Notes under the pieces: model-generated
The model's input: only the letters and a program-made list of their open reading frames with translations
Told to the model about the DNA's origin: nothing
The model's database searches: none
Part shown: positions 30,988 to 38,577 of the stretch, one piece after another
Position numbering within the stretch: the first letter of the stretch is position 1
How the letters are laid out: each line of letters opens with the position of its first letter
Assembly: GCF_002812205.1 (NCBI RefSeq)
Contig: NZ_NPEA01000005.1
Span: 62,001 to 126,000 of the forward strand
DNA length: 64,000 bases
Direction of reading: 5' to 3'
DNA from: Leptospira neocaledonica
GTDB taxonomy: Bacteria > Spirochaetota > Leptospiria > Leptospirales > Leptospiraceae
Made by a program: the position numbers and the translations under genes

Positions 30988-31794
30988 TTATTCTCTCGCA
31001 AACAATTCTAAAACTTTTTTGAATTCGTAAGAGCTCCTACCATATGCTTTTTCCGCATATAAGATTCCGTGTTTCTTTCTTCGGTCTTTATAATAATCCA
31101 TACCTTCAGGATGGCCGGACTTCTTCGCAGAAAGATAAAGCCGTTCATAACAGTGAGAAAGAATACGATGGGGTTCGGCCTCGTCGTTAAACTTAGGATC
31201 CAAGGAGATATACTTTTCTAAAAACTCCGCTGATTGGTTGAAGTTTTTCAAAGCGTATTGATGTTTAATAAATTCCCGATAAACTCCAGCTTGTAGTTCT
31301 AAAAAAGATTCAGATTTTCTAATATTTGGATTTGCGATCTTGTCCAGATTTTTCATTGCGAGAGAAAGATTTTTAATCGAGTCCAATCTTGCCCTTGTCA
31401 GTTCTCTATTCCAAACTCTTTCCGCGTTTTCTAACCTGGTTTTTCTTTGCCAAGGGAATCTTTCCGAATCTAGAACCTTGCCTTCTTCTTTTTCTCTTTT
31501 GGATTTGATACTATCTGAAACTTTTCTGAAGCCGTCCATTGCGGCCGAGAAATACTCTTCCGTTTTTTCTAAGGCTTGTTTTGAATTACCTTCTGAGAAA
31601 TCTCCTAAGAAGTCTATATCCTTAAATTCGTTAGGATCATCACTCCAGGGACCTTCTTTTGCAGATTCAGGGATTAAGATCTCCAATTTTTTAGGGCGAT
31701 CATGTGGATCTTCTTGGGAAAATAAATGGGAAGAAGTGGCAATCAGGGTAAATAAGAACAAAGATCTTAAGCGTGAAAGCTTACCGAGTTTCAT
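30988..31794 (-). CDS. Exported helical protein with TPR-like features
   Basis: A 268-residue protein with a Sec signal peptide (LFLFTLIATSSHLFSQED, cleavage near residue 26). The mature part is almost entirely helical and charged, with one TPR-like unit (FNQSAEFLEKYISLDPKFNDEAEPHRILSHCYERLY). The helical, exported, basic character recalls the flagellar-coiling proteins FcpA/FcpB of Leptospira, but I cannot confirm this by eye and do not name it. It is monocistronic and divergent from mgsA. Confidence 0.75.
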   Translation of the reverse strand: MKLGKLSRLRSLFLFTLIATSSHLFSQEDPHDRPKKLEILIPESAKEGPWSDDPNEFKDIDFLGDFSEGNSKQALEKTEEYFSAAMDGFRKVSDSIKSKREKEEGKVLDSERFPWQRKTRLENAERVWNRELTRARLDSIKNLSLAMKNLDKIANPNIRKSESFLELQAGVYREFIKHQYALKNFNQSAEFLEKYISLDPKFNDEAEPHRILSHCYERLYLSAKKSGHPEGMDYYKDRRKKHGILYAEKAYGRSSYEFKKVLELFARE

Positions 31795-31828
31795 TTAAAA
31801 CTAAGATCGGGAAACTGCTGCGGGAGAT

Positions 31829-31865
31829 AAACCATAAAAATGGTTTCATTCGGAAAGCCTTCCGA
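31829..31865. promoter_or_regulatory. Two adjacent hairpins upstream of mgsA
   Basis: Stem AAACCAT / ATGGTTT (31829-31846, loop AAAA) is followed by stem TCGGAA / TTCCGA (31850-31865, loop AGCC). Both lie in the 94-bp gap between the divergent exported protein and mgsA and could shape the mgsA leader. Neither has a T-run. Function unknown. Confidence 0.4.
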
Positions 31866-31888
31866 TGAATTTGATTTAGGAGCAGAAT

Positions 31889-32335
31889 ATGCAAAGCCCC
31901 GAAGTCCCGAAAACGAAACGTATCGTGCTTATTGCACACGATAATAAGAAAGAAGATTTAGTGGAATGGGTGCAGCTTCATAAAGAGATACTTTCCAAAC
32001 ATCATCTGTATGCAACTGGGACTACTGGAAAAATCGTCCATGAAAGAACGGATTTACCGGTTCATAGATTTTTATCCGGACCACTTGGTGGGGATCAGCA
32101 GATCGGTGCAAAGATCGTGGACGGAGAGATAGATGTAGTGATCTTCTTCTGGGATCCATTGACAGCTCAACCTCATGATCCGGATGTTAAGGCTCTTTTA
32201 AGGATTGCAGTACTTTATAATATTCCAATTGCGAATAATAGAAGGTCCGCTGATTATTTAATCTCCTCTGATCTTCTCGCCAGCTCTTATAAAAAAACCA
32301 CAATTGATTATAGCACTGGGCTTCCGATTTATTGA
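31889..32335 (+). CDS. mgsA: Methylglyoxal synthase
   Basis: Converts dihydroxyacetone phosphate to methylglyoxal and phosphate, a phosphate-releasing bypass of lower glycolysis. The 148-residue length is normal. Seen are IVLIAHDNKKEDLVEWV, YATGTTG, SGPLGGDQQIGA with catalytic Asp69, FFWDPLTAQPHDPDVKALLR with the active-site His, and NIPIANNRRSADYLI. A TTTAGGAGC ribosome-binding site precedes the ATG. It ends two bases before the end of a convergent lipoprotein gene. Confidence 0.97.
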   Translation: MQSPEVPKTKRIVLIAHDNKKEDLVEWVQLHKEILSKHHLYATGTTGKIVHERTDLPVHRFLSGPLGGDQQIGAKIVDGEIDVVIFFWDPLTAQPHDPDVKALLRIAVLYNIPIANNRRSADYLISSDLLASSYKKTTIDYSTGLPIY

Positions 32336-32337
32336 GT

Positions 32338-32727
32338 TTATTTCCCTTCTTCCGTAAACGCTGCCCTATACGCCTCCGGAGGGCAGGTCAGATAACTACA
32401 GGAATAGGAATTAGAAGAAGTTTGAGTCCAAGTGCCTAATTCCACCAATTCATCACAAGAAATCTTATAAGAATTCGATTTTCCTTTACCGGTAGGAATG
32501 CCTGCACAAGAAAAAACTGGAATCTGTTTATAACAGGAACAATTCCCTTCAAAAGCCCTTGTGTCGGAACAATATACACAATCGGATCTCTGATTTCTGT
32601 TCAAGGCTGCAGAAATCAAAGATTGATTTTGATAATCTTCCTTCTCTTTTTCTGTCTGTGGATCGGAGGAGCAAGAAACAAGTAGCAATATTGCAAAAAC
32701 ATAAAGTATGAAGCATTTAAAATTCAT
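32338..32727 (-). CDS. Small cysteine-rich lipoprotein
   Basis: A 129-residue protein starting MNFKCFILYVFAILLLVSC, a lipoprotein signal with lipobox LLVSC. The mature part has eight further Cys residues (DCVYC, NCSCYK, FSCAG, ISCDE, YSCSYLTC), suited to disulfides or metal ligation. No known family recognised. It lies nine bases downstream of the TonB-dependent receptor on the same strand, so it is probably co-transcribed and may take part in the same uptake. Confidence 0.8.
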   Translation of the reverse strand: MNFKCFILYVFAILLLVSCSSDPQTEKEKEDYQNQSLISAALNRNQRSDCVYCSDTRAFEGNCSCYKQIPVFSCAGIPTGKGKSNSYKISCDELVELGTWTQTSSNSYSCSYLTCPPEAYRAAFTEEGK

Positions 32728-32736
32728 AAAAATTCC

Positions 32737-35145
32737 TCATTCGGAAATTAAAGTAAATGGGATTGTCGTTTTGAAAGTGATATTGGTGCCGGGATTCAAG
32801 GCGTATTCTTTATAACGACTTAGGTGATTCACGTATTCTTTATCAAAAATGTTAAGAATAGCTATATCGAAGGTTGCCGATTCGGTTCCGTTCGTTAAAG
32901 CGGGAATTTCTCCGCCGAAACCAAGGTCGTATAAATTATAACCTTGGGTTGGAGTTTCCAATTTATCTACCTTATACTGGGACTGAACAAAAGTGCCGTT
33001 CACTGAAAAATAAGGTTTAGAAATTCCAAAAAGTTTATCTGTAGTAAATCTAAGACCTAAACGAGCACGGTTAGGAGTCATCCTCGGAAGATACTTATTT
33101 CTAATATCAGAATATACTGAATTAGGATCAGTGCTTCCAGGGTTCAGAAGAATTTCCGGAGGAATGTTCTTTTGGATAGTGGCACTTAGAATATCTATAC
33201 CACCTGTGAATACCAACCAAGAAGTTGCCTGAGCTTGGAAGCTGAATTCTCCACCTTCTAACTTCGCCGCATCTTGTCTGTATCTATAGACAGGCAAGCC
33301 CGAGTCGGAATCGATAGCCCCCGCGCTTACGGAATAAATATAATTATCTATTTTATTTCTAAAAACACTAAGCTCTGCTTGAAACTTATCATTAGCAAAA
33401 CGAACGGACGCATCGTAGTTTAAAGAAGTTTCCGGCCTTAAACTATCTTTACCGATCTCAAATCTACCGCTTCCTTCATGGACTCCGTTGGCAAATAGCT
33501 CGAAAGGAGTCGGTGCTCTAAAACCTCTGCCCGCATTTAGAGCCAAAGAAAAATCTTTCGCAAATCTCCAAACAGTTCCTAAAGTTCCAGTGCTTGCGGA
33601 AAAGTTTCGCGTCTGTTCCAAATTTCCCAGGTCTGCATTTGCCCTGATATCCATACTTCTTTTATCAGTTCGAGCTCCTGCAGAAAAACTGAAGTTTCCC
33701 AATTTCCATTCTTCAAATAGGAAAATTCCGATATTGCTTAAACCATAGCCTGGGATCAAAGGTTCAGTTCCGATAGTGTTACTTCGTTGTTGCATGCCGG
33801 AAATACCAACAGTTCCTTTCAAGCCTTTCCATTCTTTGTGATGCATTTTTGCATCAGCTGTAGTAGTATCTAAGGAAAGATTTAAGCCCTGCTTATAATC
33901 ATATTTATTCACTTGGTAAACAGAAGTGGCCTTAGTGAAAGAATCGACTGAAGGATCTAACAAGGTATCCTTGATGGGCATGTATTTATTTTTATCTTCA
34001 ATTTCTCGACGATTGTTTCTCTGGTACGCCGCATCTAATTCCACATTCACAAAAGGAAGAATGAAGAACGCATGCATGTGGGTCTTCTGGTGAAGTACTG
34101 TTTGGTATGCAGTTGCACCTGGGGACTCATTCGGGTTATCGTACAGGTCCTGTTCTTGGTATCTCTGGAAGGAATCGACATAAAAATTTCCCCAAGAACC
34201 ATCCGTTCCTAAAGAAGCATTTACGTTTCTTTCATGAAAACCTGTATTAGGAAGAGTCCCATTCGGAGTGGTGATCCTGCCTGCCTTTCTGGTATCTGTT
34301 TGCACTCTATAGCCGAAATTGGTTTCTTTATGATAACCAAATAACGAAATCGCGCCGGCATCCTGTTTATTATTAGAAAAACTATTTGTAGAAATCGTTC
34401 CACCCAAAAGAGGAGCGCCATCCTTTGCGGTAGGAGCCTTCGACCGAATCACGTTAATCACACCGCCTAAAGCATCCGAACCATAAAGAACCGATCCAGG
34501 ACCTCTCACAATTTCCATCTTATCAACGTTAAACGCATCTAGATCGACTGTATGATCATCTCCGAACTGCTGTTCTTCTTGTCTTACTCCATCTGTCATA
34601 ACCAAAACTCTTTGGCCGGTTAAGCCTCGGATCACCGGTTTAGAAGTACCTGCACCGGTAGTTAAGGTGGCAGTTCCTGGAGTATTTTCCAGAGCGGACA
34701 TGACGTTCTGCCCTCTCAGTCTTTGTAATTGTCGGCCTTCCAGAACTGTAGTAGGCTGTGGAGTGGATAAAAAATCGGAAGCGACAGTCTTAGCAGTGAC
34801 ATTGATTGCCACACCTTCTAAAAGTGAAGGTTTTAGAACAATATCCAAAACCTTGTCTAAATCTTTTACCTCGAATCTTTCCGTTTTTAATTCATAGTTC
34901 GGAGATGAAATAACTAATGTGTAATTCCCCGGAGAAATATGCTGAAACTCGAAGCCGCCATCTTTCCCGGATCTAGAAACGAACTTGTTCTCCGTAAGAA
35001 ATAGTTTAGCGCCTGAAATAGGACGCCCTTCTGAATCTTTAACAGTCCCCCTTACGTTTACATCTAGGGAAAAAACATCCGAGAATGGCAAAAATAGGCC
35101 AATAAAAACGGGTAATAATTTAAATTTATATAAAATACTTTTCAT
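32737..35145 (-). CDS. TonB-dependent outer-membrane receptor
   Basis: An 802-residue outer-membrane transporter for a metal chelate or other scarce nutrient. Order: signal peptide (about 1-27), a carboxypeptidase-regulatory-like beta domain (RGTVKDSEGRPISGAKLFLTE, about 30-110), the plug domain (about 125-235; LQRLRGQNVMSALENTPG, VLVMTDGVRQEEQQFGDDH, VRGPGSVLYGSDALGGVINV), then a 22-strand barrel whose last motif includes FDIAILNIFDKEYVNHLSRYKE. The substrate is not evident; no B12 riboswitch is present upstream. It follows the small Cys-containing exported protein by about 100 bases and a Fur-family-like operator precedes that gene, so metal or haem uptake is a fair inference. Confidence 0.94.
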   Translation of the reverse strand: MKSILYKFKLLPVFIGLFLPFSDVFSLDVNVRGTVKDSEGRPISGAKLFLTENKFVSRSGKDGGFEFQHISPGNYTLVISSPNYELKTERFEVKDLDKVLDIVLKPSLLEGVAINVTAKTVASDFLSTPQPTTVLEGRQLQRLRGQNVMSALENTPGTATLTTGAGTSKPVIRGLTGQRVLVMTDGVRQEEQQFGDDHTVDLDAFNVDKMEIVRGPGSVLYGSDALGGVINVIRSKAPTAKDGAPLLGGTISTNSFSNNKQDAGAISLFGYHKETNFGYRVQTDTRKAGRITTPNGTLPNTGFHERNVNASLGTDGSWGNFYVDSFQRYQEQDLYDNPNESPGATAYQTVLHQKTHMHAFFILPFVNVELDAAYQRNNRREIEDKNKYMPIKDTLLDPSVDSFTKATSVYQVNKYDYKQGLNLSLDTTTADAKMHHKEWKGLKGTVGISGMQQRSNTIGTEPLIPGYGLSNIGIFLFEEWKLGNFSFSAGARTDKRSMDIRANADLGNLEQTRNFSASTGTLGTVWRFAKDFSLALNAGRGFRAPTPFELFANGVHEGSGRFEIGKDSLRPETSLNYDASVRFANDKFQAELSVFRNKIDNYIYSVSAGAIDSDSGLPVYRYRQDAAKLEGGEFSFQAQATSWLVFTGGIDILSATIQKNIPPEILLNPGSTDPNSVYSDIRNKYLPRMTPNRARLGLRFTTDKLFGISKPYFSVNGTFVQSQYKVDKLETPTQGYNLYDLGFGGEIPALTNGTESATFDIAILNIFDKEYVNHLSRYKEYALNPGTNITFKTTIPFTLISE

Positions 35146-35249
35146 TCTTCCTAAACTCCAGACCTCTTTAGGTCGGGTTCTTCATATACAAAATAAAAGC
35201 CAAAGCGGTCCGAGAAGAAGGATCGCCTAAAACAGTAAATGTAGGTAGA

Positions 35250-35579
35250 TTAGGAGAACTGAGGAGGGGCTCGTCCTCTCAAGGTTCCGGGTCGCGAACC
35301 TTGGAAAGGAATAAAATCAAAAATTATAAATTCATTATGTTCTAAAACAGGTCGCTCAAGTCTTATACCTTGAACGAAGTTTGCACCCGAATTAATTTGA
35401 GTGTGGATACAAACAAAACATGATTCCGAAGAAATTTTTACAGAATGTTTAGAGAATATTCCCTTTTCGGATATATCAATATGAGAGTGGGCGCTAGTCA
35501 GTAAAAGTCCGCCGCAAAACGCGACCAAAGTAAAGAAGGACCTAAGCCCGCTTTTACGCCTTTTTACGAACAAACCCAT
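35250..35579 (-). CDS. Small exported His/Cys protein upstream of the receptor
   Basis: A 109-residue protein with a signal peptide (SGLRSFFTLVAFCGGLLLTSAHS) and a putative metal site made of HSHID and SCFVCIHTQ. Such short proteins with Cys-x2-Cys-x-His next to TonB receptors are known in DUF2946-like groups, but I would not name a family. The C-terminal 25 residues are low complexity. It shares orientation with the receptor gene and carries the operator immediately before its start codon. A periplasmic metal-binding role is inference. Confidence 0.7.
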   Translation of the reverse strand: MGLFVKRRKSGLRSFFTLVAFCGGLLLTSAHSHIDISEKGIFSKHSVKISSESCFVCIHTQINSGANFVQGIRLERPVLEHNEFIIFDFIPFQGSRPGTLRGRAPPQFS

Positions 35580-35584
35580 TATTT

Positions 35585-35606
35585 CAATAATGATAAATCG
35601 TTATTA
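35585..35606 (-). promoter_or_regulatory. Fur-family-like operator
   Basis: CAATAATGAT, two bases, then ATCGTTATTA form an inverted repeat with eight of ten positions matched. It resembles Fur or Zur boxes (alternating AT with GAT/ATC half-sites). It ends only five bases before the start codon of the small exported His/Cys gene. Repression of the receptor locus by a metal-loaded Fur-family protein is the natural reading. Confidence 0.6.
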
Positions 35607-35923
35607 ATAAGCAAGCGATTTTTGCCGCCTCCTTGCAAAGCAAGGACCGGGCTGCTGCGGGCTCGTGCATTCGCCCTCGTCCCTCGCGAACGATCCAGAG
35701 AAAGTGAGCAAAGGTCTAAATTTAATTCGCGCGGGACTAACGCCCTTCGCATCCCTGGCGGATTCTAAATGAAGGGTTTCACGATTGTACAAGGCCTTTG
35801 TTGAGGTAGGGGAGTCCCCGCCCTCTTTGGGTGGGGGCCGGTGCGGTGGTACCCCGCTACGTAGAGACGAGATACGCAATATCACAGATAATACTAAATA
35901 CAAGAATTATTATTCGATGACTT
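35607..35923. repeat. Intergenic region with second repeat family and a degraded copy of the first
   Basis: At about 35640-35725 the text GGACCGGGCTGCTGCGGGCT, then TGCATTCGCCCTCGTCCC, then AAAGGTCT matches in order the stretch at 44940-45010. At 35820-35850 GGGTGGGGGCCGGTGCGGTGG resembles the core of the palindrome-bounded elements. A minus-strand open frame (35604-35903) crosses it but is compositionally unlike a gene. No other gene is seen. Confidence 0.6.
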
Positions 35924-36059
35924 TGTAGGAGCTCCTACATGTTTTTCTAATATAACTTTACTTGAAGGAAATCGTGTTTTCATATATTACGGATTTAGCT
36001 TTCCCACAAGCCCACCCCCCACCCAAACTCAGGGTGGGGGCCCTTTTACTCTCCCACAG
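35924..36059 (-). repeat. Palindrome-bounded intergenic element, copy E (one end degraded)
   Basis: A perfect palindrome TGTAGGAGCTCCTACA stands at 35924-35939. The core is a strong hairpin CCCCCACCC / GGGTGGGGG (36016-36024 with 36032-36040). The far end (TCTCCCACA near 36050-36058) is only half a palindrome. It reads in the minus orientation relative to copies A and B. It runs into the 3' end of the SRPBCC frame. Confidence 0.75.
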
Positions 36060-36520
36060 ATTACAGTCCTGTAATTACAGCCGATCTGCCTTGCTGTAAT
36101 TTTATGCCTAGCTTGAAATTCGTTTTTCATGATATTTTCAAGGAGGAATTCAAACAAAAAATGGTTCGCATACCAAGGAGGAATACAAGTAATCCTGTCT
36201 TCTAAAATCGAAGATTGTGTGCCGGCTGAGATAAAAACATGTTCATGTTTAAATTTCGAAAACGGCCCAGATTCTTGGATATCAACAAAACGTTTTCCTG
36301 GATCTAATTCAGTATGCAGGGCAACCCAATGGAAAGAAATTCCTGGAAAAATAGTTACTTTTACGACTGCTTTTGAGCCGGGTTCCAAGGATGAGGGCGG
36401 GGAAATAATATTCGCTTTTTTGGAAGAACCTACCAAAGAGGAAAAACCGTCTGGCCCGGCATGAAATTCGAATAATTCGGAAGCCTTGCAATCGAATTCG
36501 GAACGGCAAATAAATATCAA
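36029..36520 (-). CDS. SRPBCC-superfamily protein with repeat-derived C-terminal tail
   Basis: A 163-residue protein from a TTG start. Residues 5-140 fit the START/Bet v1-like SRPBCC fold found beside cell-division inhibitor-type proteins: ASELFEFHAGPDGFSSLV, AVVKVTIFPGISFHWVALH, VDIQESGPFSKFKHEHVFI and ILEDRITCIPPW. The expected domain end (MKNEFQARHKIT) is followed by about 20 residues encoded inside the adjacent repeat element. This suggests that the original stop was lost or moved by element insertion. Plus-strand frames here are shadows. Ligand unknown. Confidence 0.72.
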   Translation of the reverse strand: MIFICRSEFDCKASELFEFHAGPDGFSSLVGSSKKANIISPPSSLEPGSKAVVKVTIFPGISFHWVALHTELDPGKRFVDIQESGPFSKFKHEHVFISAGTQSSILEDRITCIPPWYANHFLFEFLLENIMKNEFQARHKITARQIGCNYRTVICGRVKGPPP

Positions 36521-36555
36521 GAAGGTCCCTATAATATTAAAAAATTGAAATATAC

Positions 36556-38577
36556 TTAGTTAGAAGGGGGATTATCCGTCTTTTTCCAGTAAGCTTTATT
36601 TCCTACTGCAATATTTCTTAAGACAGCATCTTGGTTTTTGGGAACTACTTTCGCTGTATAAAGATCCGCTTCTGTTACTGTACCTTCTCCAAGTAGAGTC
36701 GCCGAGTTAAAGAAGTAAACAGTTGTCCCTTTTTTGAGCCCATCTATAATCCCTGCATTTACTATAAGTGAATCTTCTTTTACTCTATGAACCCTTCCAC
36801 TCGCAGGAATTAAGGCCAAGATCTTATCTCTTGCTCTTAGAGTGGCTTCTGCAAGAGCATCTCTACCTTTAGCATAGATCCTAAATTTACCTAAAATTTT
36901 CTCTTCCTTATGGTCTCTAAGACTCCACTCAATGCGTAAATTGTCGTCTTGGAAGGAAATTTTTCCGCTAACTACGAAACGAACATTTTCTCCCTTGGAG
37001 TTCTTGATAGAAGAATAATTTTTTTCCGTTTTATGTACGGCTCCGGAATAAGGTTCCGATTCTATACTTTCGGATTTTCTGATATTGTCTAGATCAATAT
37101 TACGGATTCGTGGATCGGAATTTAAGAAATGGCGAAGAACTTTTCCTGCTAAAGCGGGAAGGTCCGTATGTTTCGCGAAAAAGTCTTCTCCGTCCGGATC
37201 GAATACTAAGACCTCAGGAGGTGTTCGGCCGTAATCTTCTTGGATTCCAAACTCTCCGATCTTAACTAGACCTTCTCGATAACTTAAAGAAGTTTTAAAA
37301 CCTTCTAAGTTATTCTCCACAGAATAACCGTATTTTTTATTGTCTGGGAACTTATCTCTTAAAAGTAGAAGCAGATTGAAGTAGCTCGGGAAAAGTCCTC
37401 TTCTTTTATATTCTTCTAATGTTAATACTAAGATTTCAGGGCGGTTTGGAAGAAGTTCCTTCGCTCGGATCAGGTGATACCAGGCTAAATCATATAAGAA
37501 TGCATTTTTATTAGCCCGGTATCTTTGGAGTCTATATTCCCCTAAGGTTCTTCTTAATGAATTTCCTTCCGGTAGGTTTTCTAATGCATACAATTCCGAG
37601 CGGTTTCTTGCGATCGGATCTAAATCATCCAGGGAGATCAATTTTTCTAAATCGGTTTTGGCTTCTTTGGAAGCGGGATCTTTTTTTAGTCTCGAATAAG
37701 AACGTAAATATAGATACTCTGTGGAATTCGGAAATAAAGCTAATAACCGATTTAGATATTCTTCAGCTTCTTGGTATCTTCCGAAATAGATCCTGGTTTT
37801 TGCTAAAAGTTTGAGTGCTTCTTCTTCGTTAGGATGTAGGGAAACGGATCTTTCGAATTTTTCAGCGGCTTCTGCGATTTTAGAATCACGTTTACCTCCT
37901 TGGGATTTTTCTGCCCAGATTAATAAAAATTTTCCGGATTCTAAGAAGACGGTCGGGTCGTCGGAGGCTTCTGCCTCTAATTGGTTCCTAAGAGATGCAG
38001 CTTTTGTAAAGTTACCATCGAATGCTTCTACCTTCGCCTCTAAGGTTTTTACTTCTTTATTCTTAGGAATTCTAGAGTAAGCGGAGTGAAATTCAAAACT
38101 TGCTTTTTGAGTTTTGCCGGAAGCAAGCTGTACTTCGATATAGATTGGAAATAGTTCTGAGTCGTATTTATCTTCTTCCAAAAACGGTTTTAAGATCAAA
38201 AATGCTTCTTCATAACGCCCAAATTTTGCGAGTGTAATCGCTTTTTCACGGACTGCCTTTTTGTTTTTGGGTTCTAACTCGAGGACTTTATCTAGGGATT
38301 GTAATGCTTCCTTTTCTTTATGAAGTTTTAATGCTGCATCTGCTAGCCCCAATCTGGAGCGAACGGAAAGCGGATTTAAATTTACAGCTTCTCGAAAGGA
38401 ATCATAAGCTGCAGGGTAATTTCTGGAGGCTAACGCACCTTCTCCTTCTTTGATCCAATCTATAGTTTGTTTGGATGAAAGAGAGGCGGATAGAGAGAAA
38501 ATAAAAAGAAATGCAAAATTCCTGAAAAGAAATTTTAAGTTCAGAGCTGTTTTTGAAACTTTAGATCCGAATATCAT
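36556..38577 (-). CDS. Exported TPR-repeat protein
   Basis: A 673-residue protein with a Sec-type signal (FLFRNFAFLFIFSLSASLSS) and multiple TPR units from about residue 40 to 330 (NYPAAYDSFREAVNLNPLSVRSRLGLADAAL). A C-terminal region of about 270 residues has mixed strands (KGENVRFVVSGKISFQDDNLRIEWSL, a pattern reminiscent of a lipoprotein-type FlgT or curli-assembly-like beta domain). It also has a small closing barrel-like segment (KEDSLIVNAGIIDGLKKGTTVYFF). The start overlaps the upstream NHL gene by four bases (ATGA), so the two are co-translated. Confidence 0.82.
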   Translation of the reverse strand: MIFGSKVSKTALNLKFLFRNFAFLFIFSLSASLSSKQTIDWIKEGEGALASRNYPAAYDSFREAVNLNPLSVRSRLGLADAALKLHKEKEALQSLDKVLELEPKNKKAVREKAITLAKFGRYEEAFLILKPFLEEDKYDSELFPIYIEVQLASGKTQKASFEFHSAYSRIPKNKEVKTLEAKVEAFDGNFTKAASLRNQLEAEASDDPTVFLESGKFLLIWAEKSQGGKRDSKIAEAAEKFERSVSLHPNEEEALKLLAKTRIYFGRYQEAEEYLNRLLALFPNSTEYLYLRSYSRLKKDPASKEAKTDLEKLISLDDLDPIARNRSELYALENLPEGNSLRRTLGEYRLQRYRANKNAFLYDLAWYHLIRAKELLPNRPEILVLTLEEYKRRGLFPSYFNLLLLLRDKFPDNKKYGYSVENNLEGFKTSLSYREGLVKIGEFGIQEDYGRTPPEVLVFDPDGEDFFAKHTDLPALAGKVLRHFLNSDPRIRNIDLDNIRKSESIESEPYSGAVHKTEKNYSSIKNSKGENVRFVVSGKISFQDDNLRIEWSLRDHKEEKILGKFRIYAKGRDALAEATLRARDKILALIPASGRVHRVKEDSLIVNAGIIDGLKKGTTVYFFNSATLLGEGTVTEADLYTAKVVPKNQDAVLRNIAVGNKAYWKKTDNPPSN

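Noticed and set aside
30988..31794. FcpA or FcpB flagellar-coiling protein
   Set aside because: General likeness only (exported, helical); I cannot confirm it without alignment.
35146..35249. Possible B12 or other riboswitch ahead of the TonB receptor
   Set aside because: No B12-box or other conserved riboswitch core is visible.
35604..35903. Minus-strand frame of 99 codons
   Set aside because: It crosses repeat sequences; residues are Pro/Arg-rich without a domain.
36129..36464. Plus-strand frame of 111 codons
   Set aside because: It is antisense to the SRPBCC gene, which shows clear family motifs.
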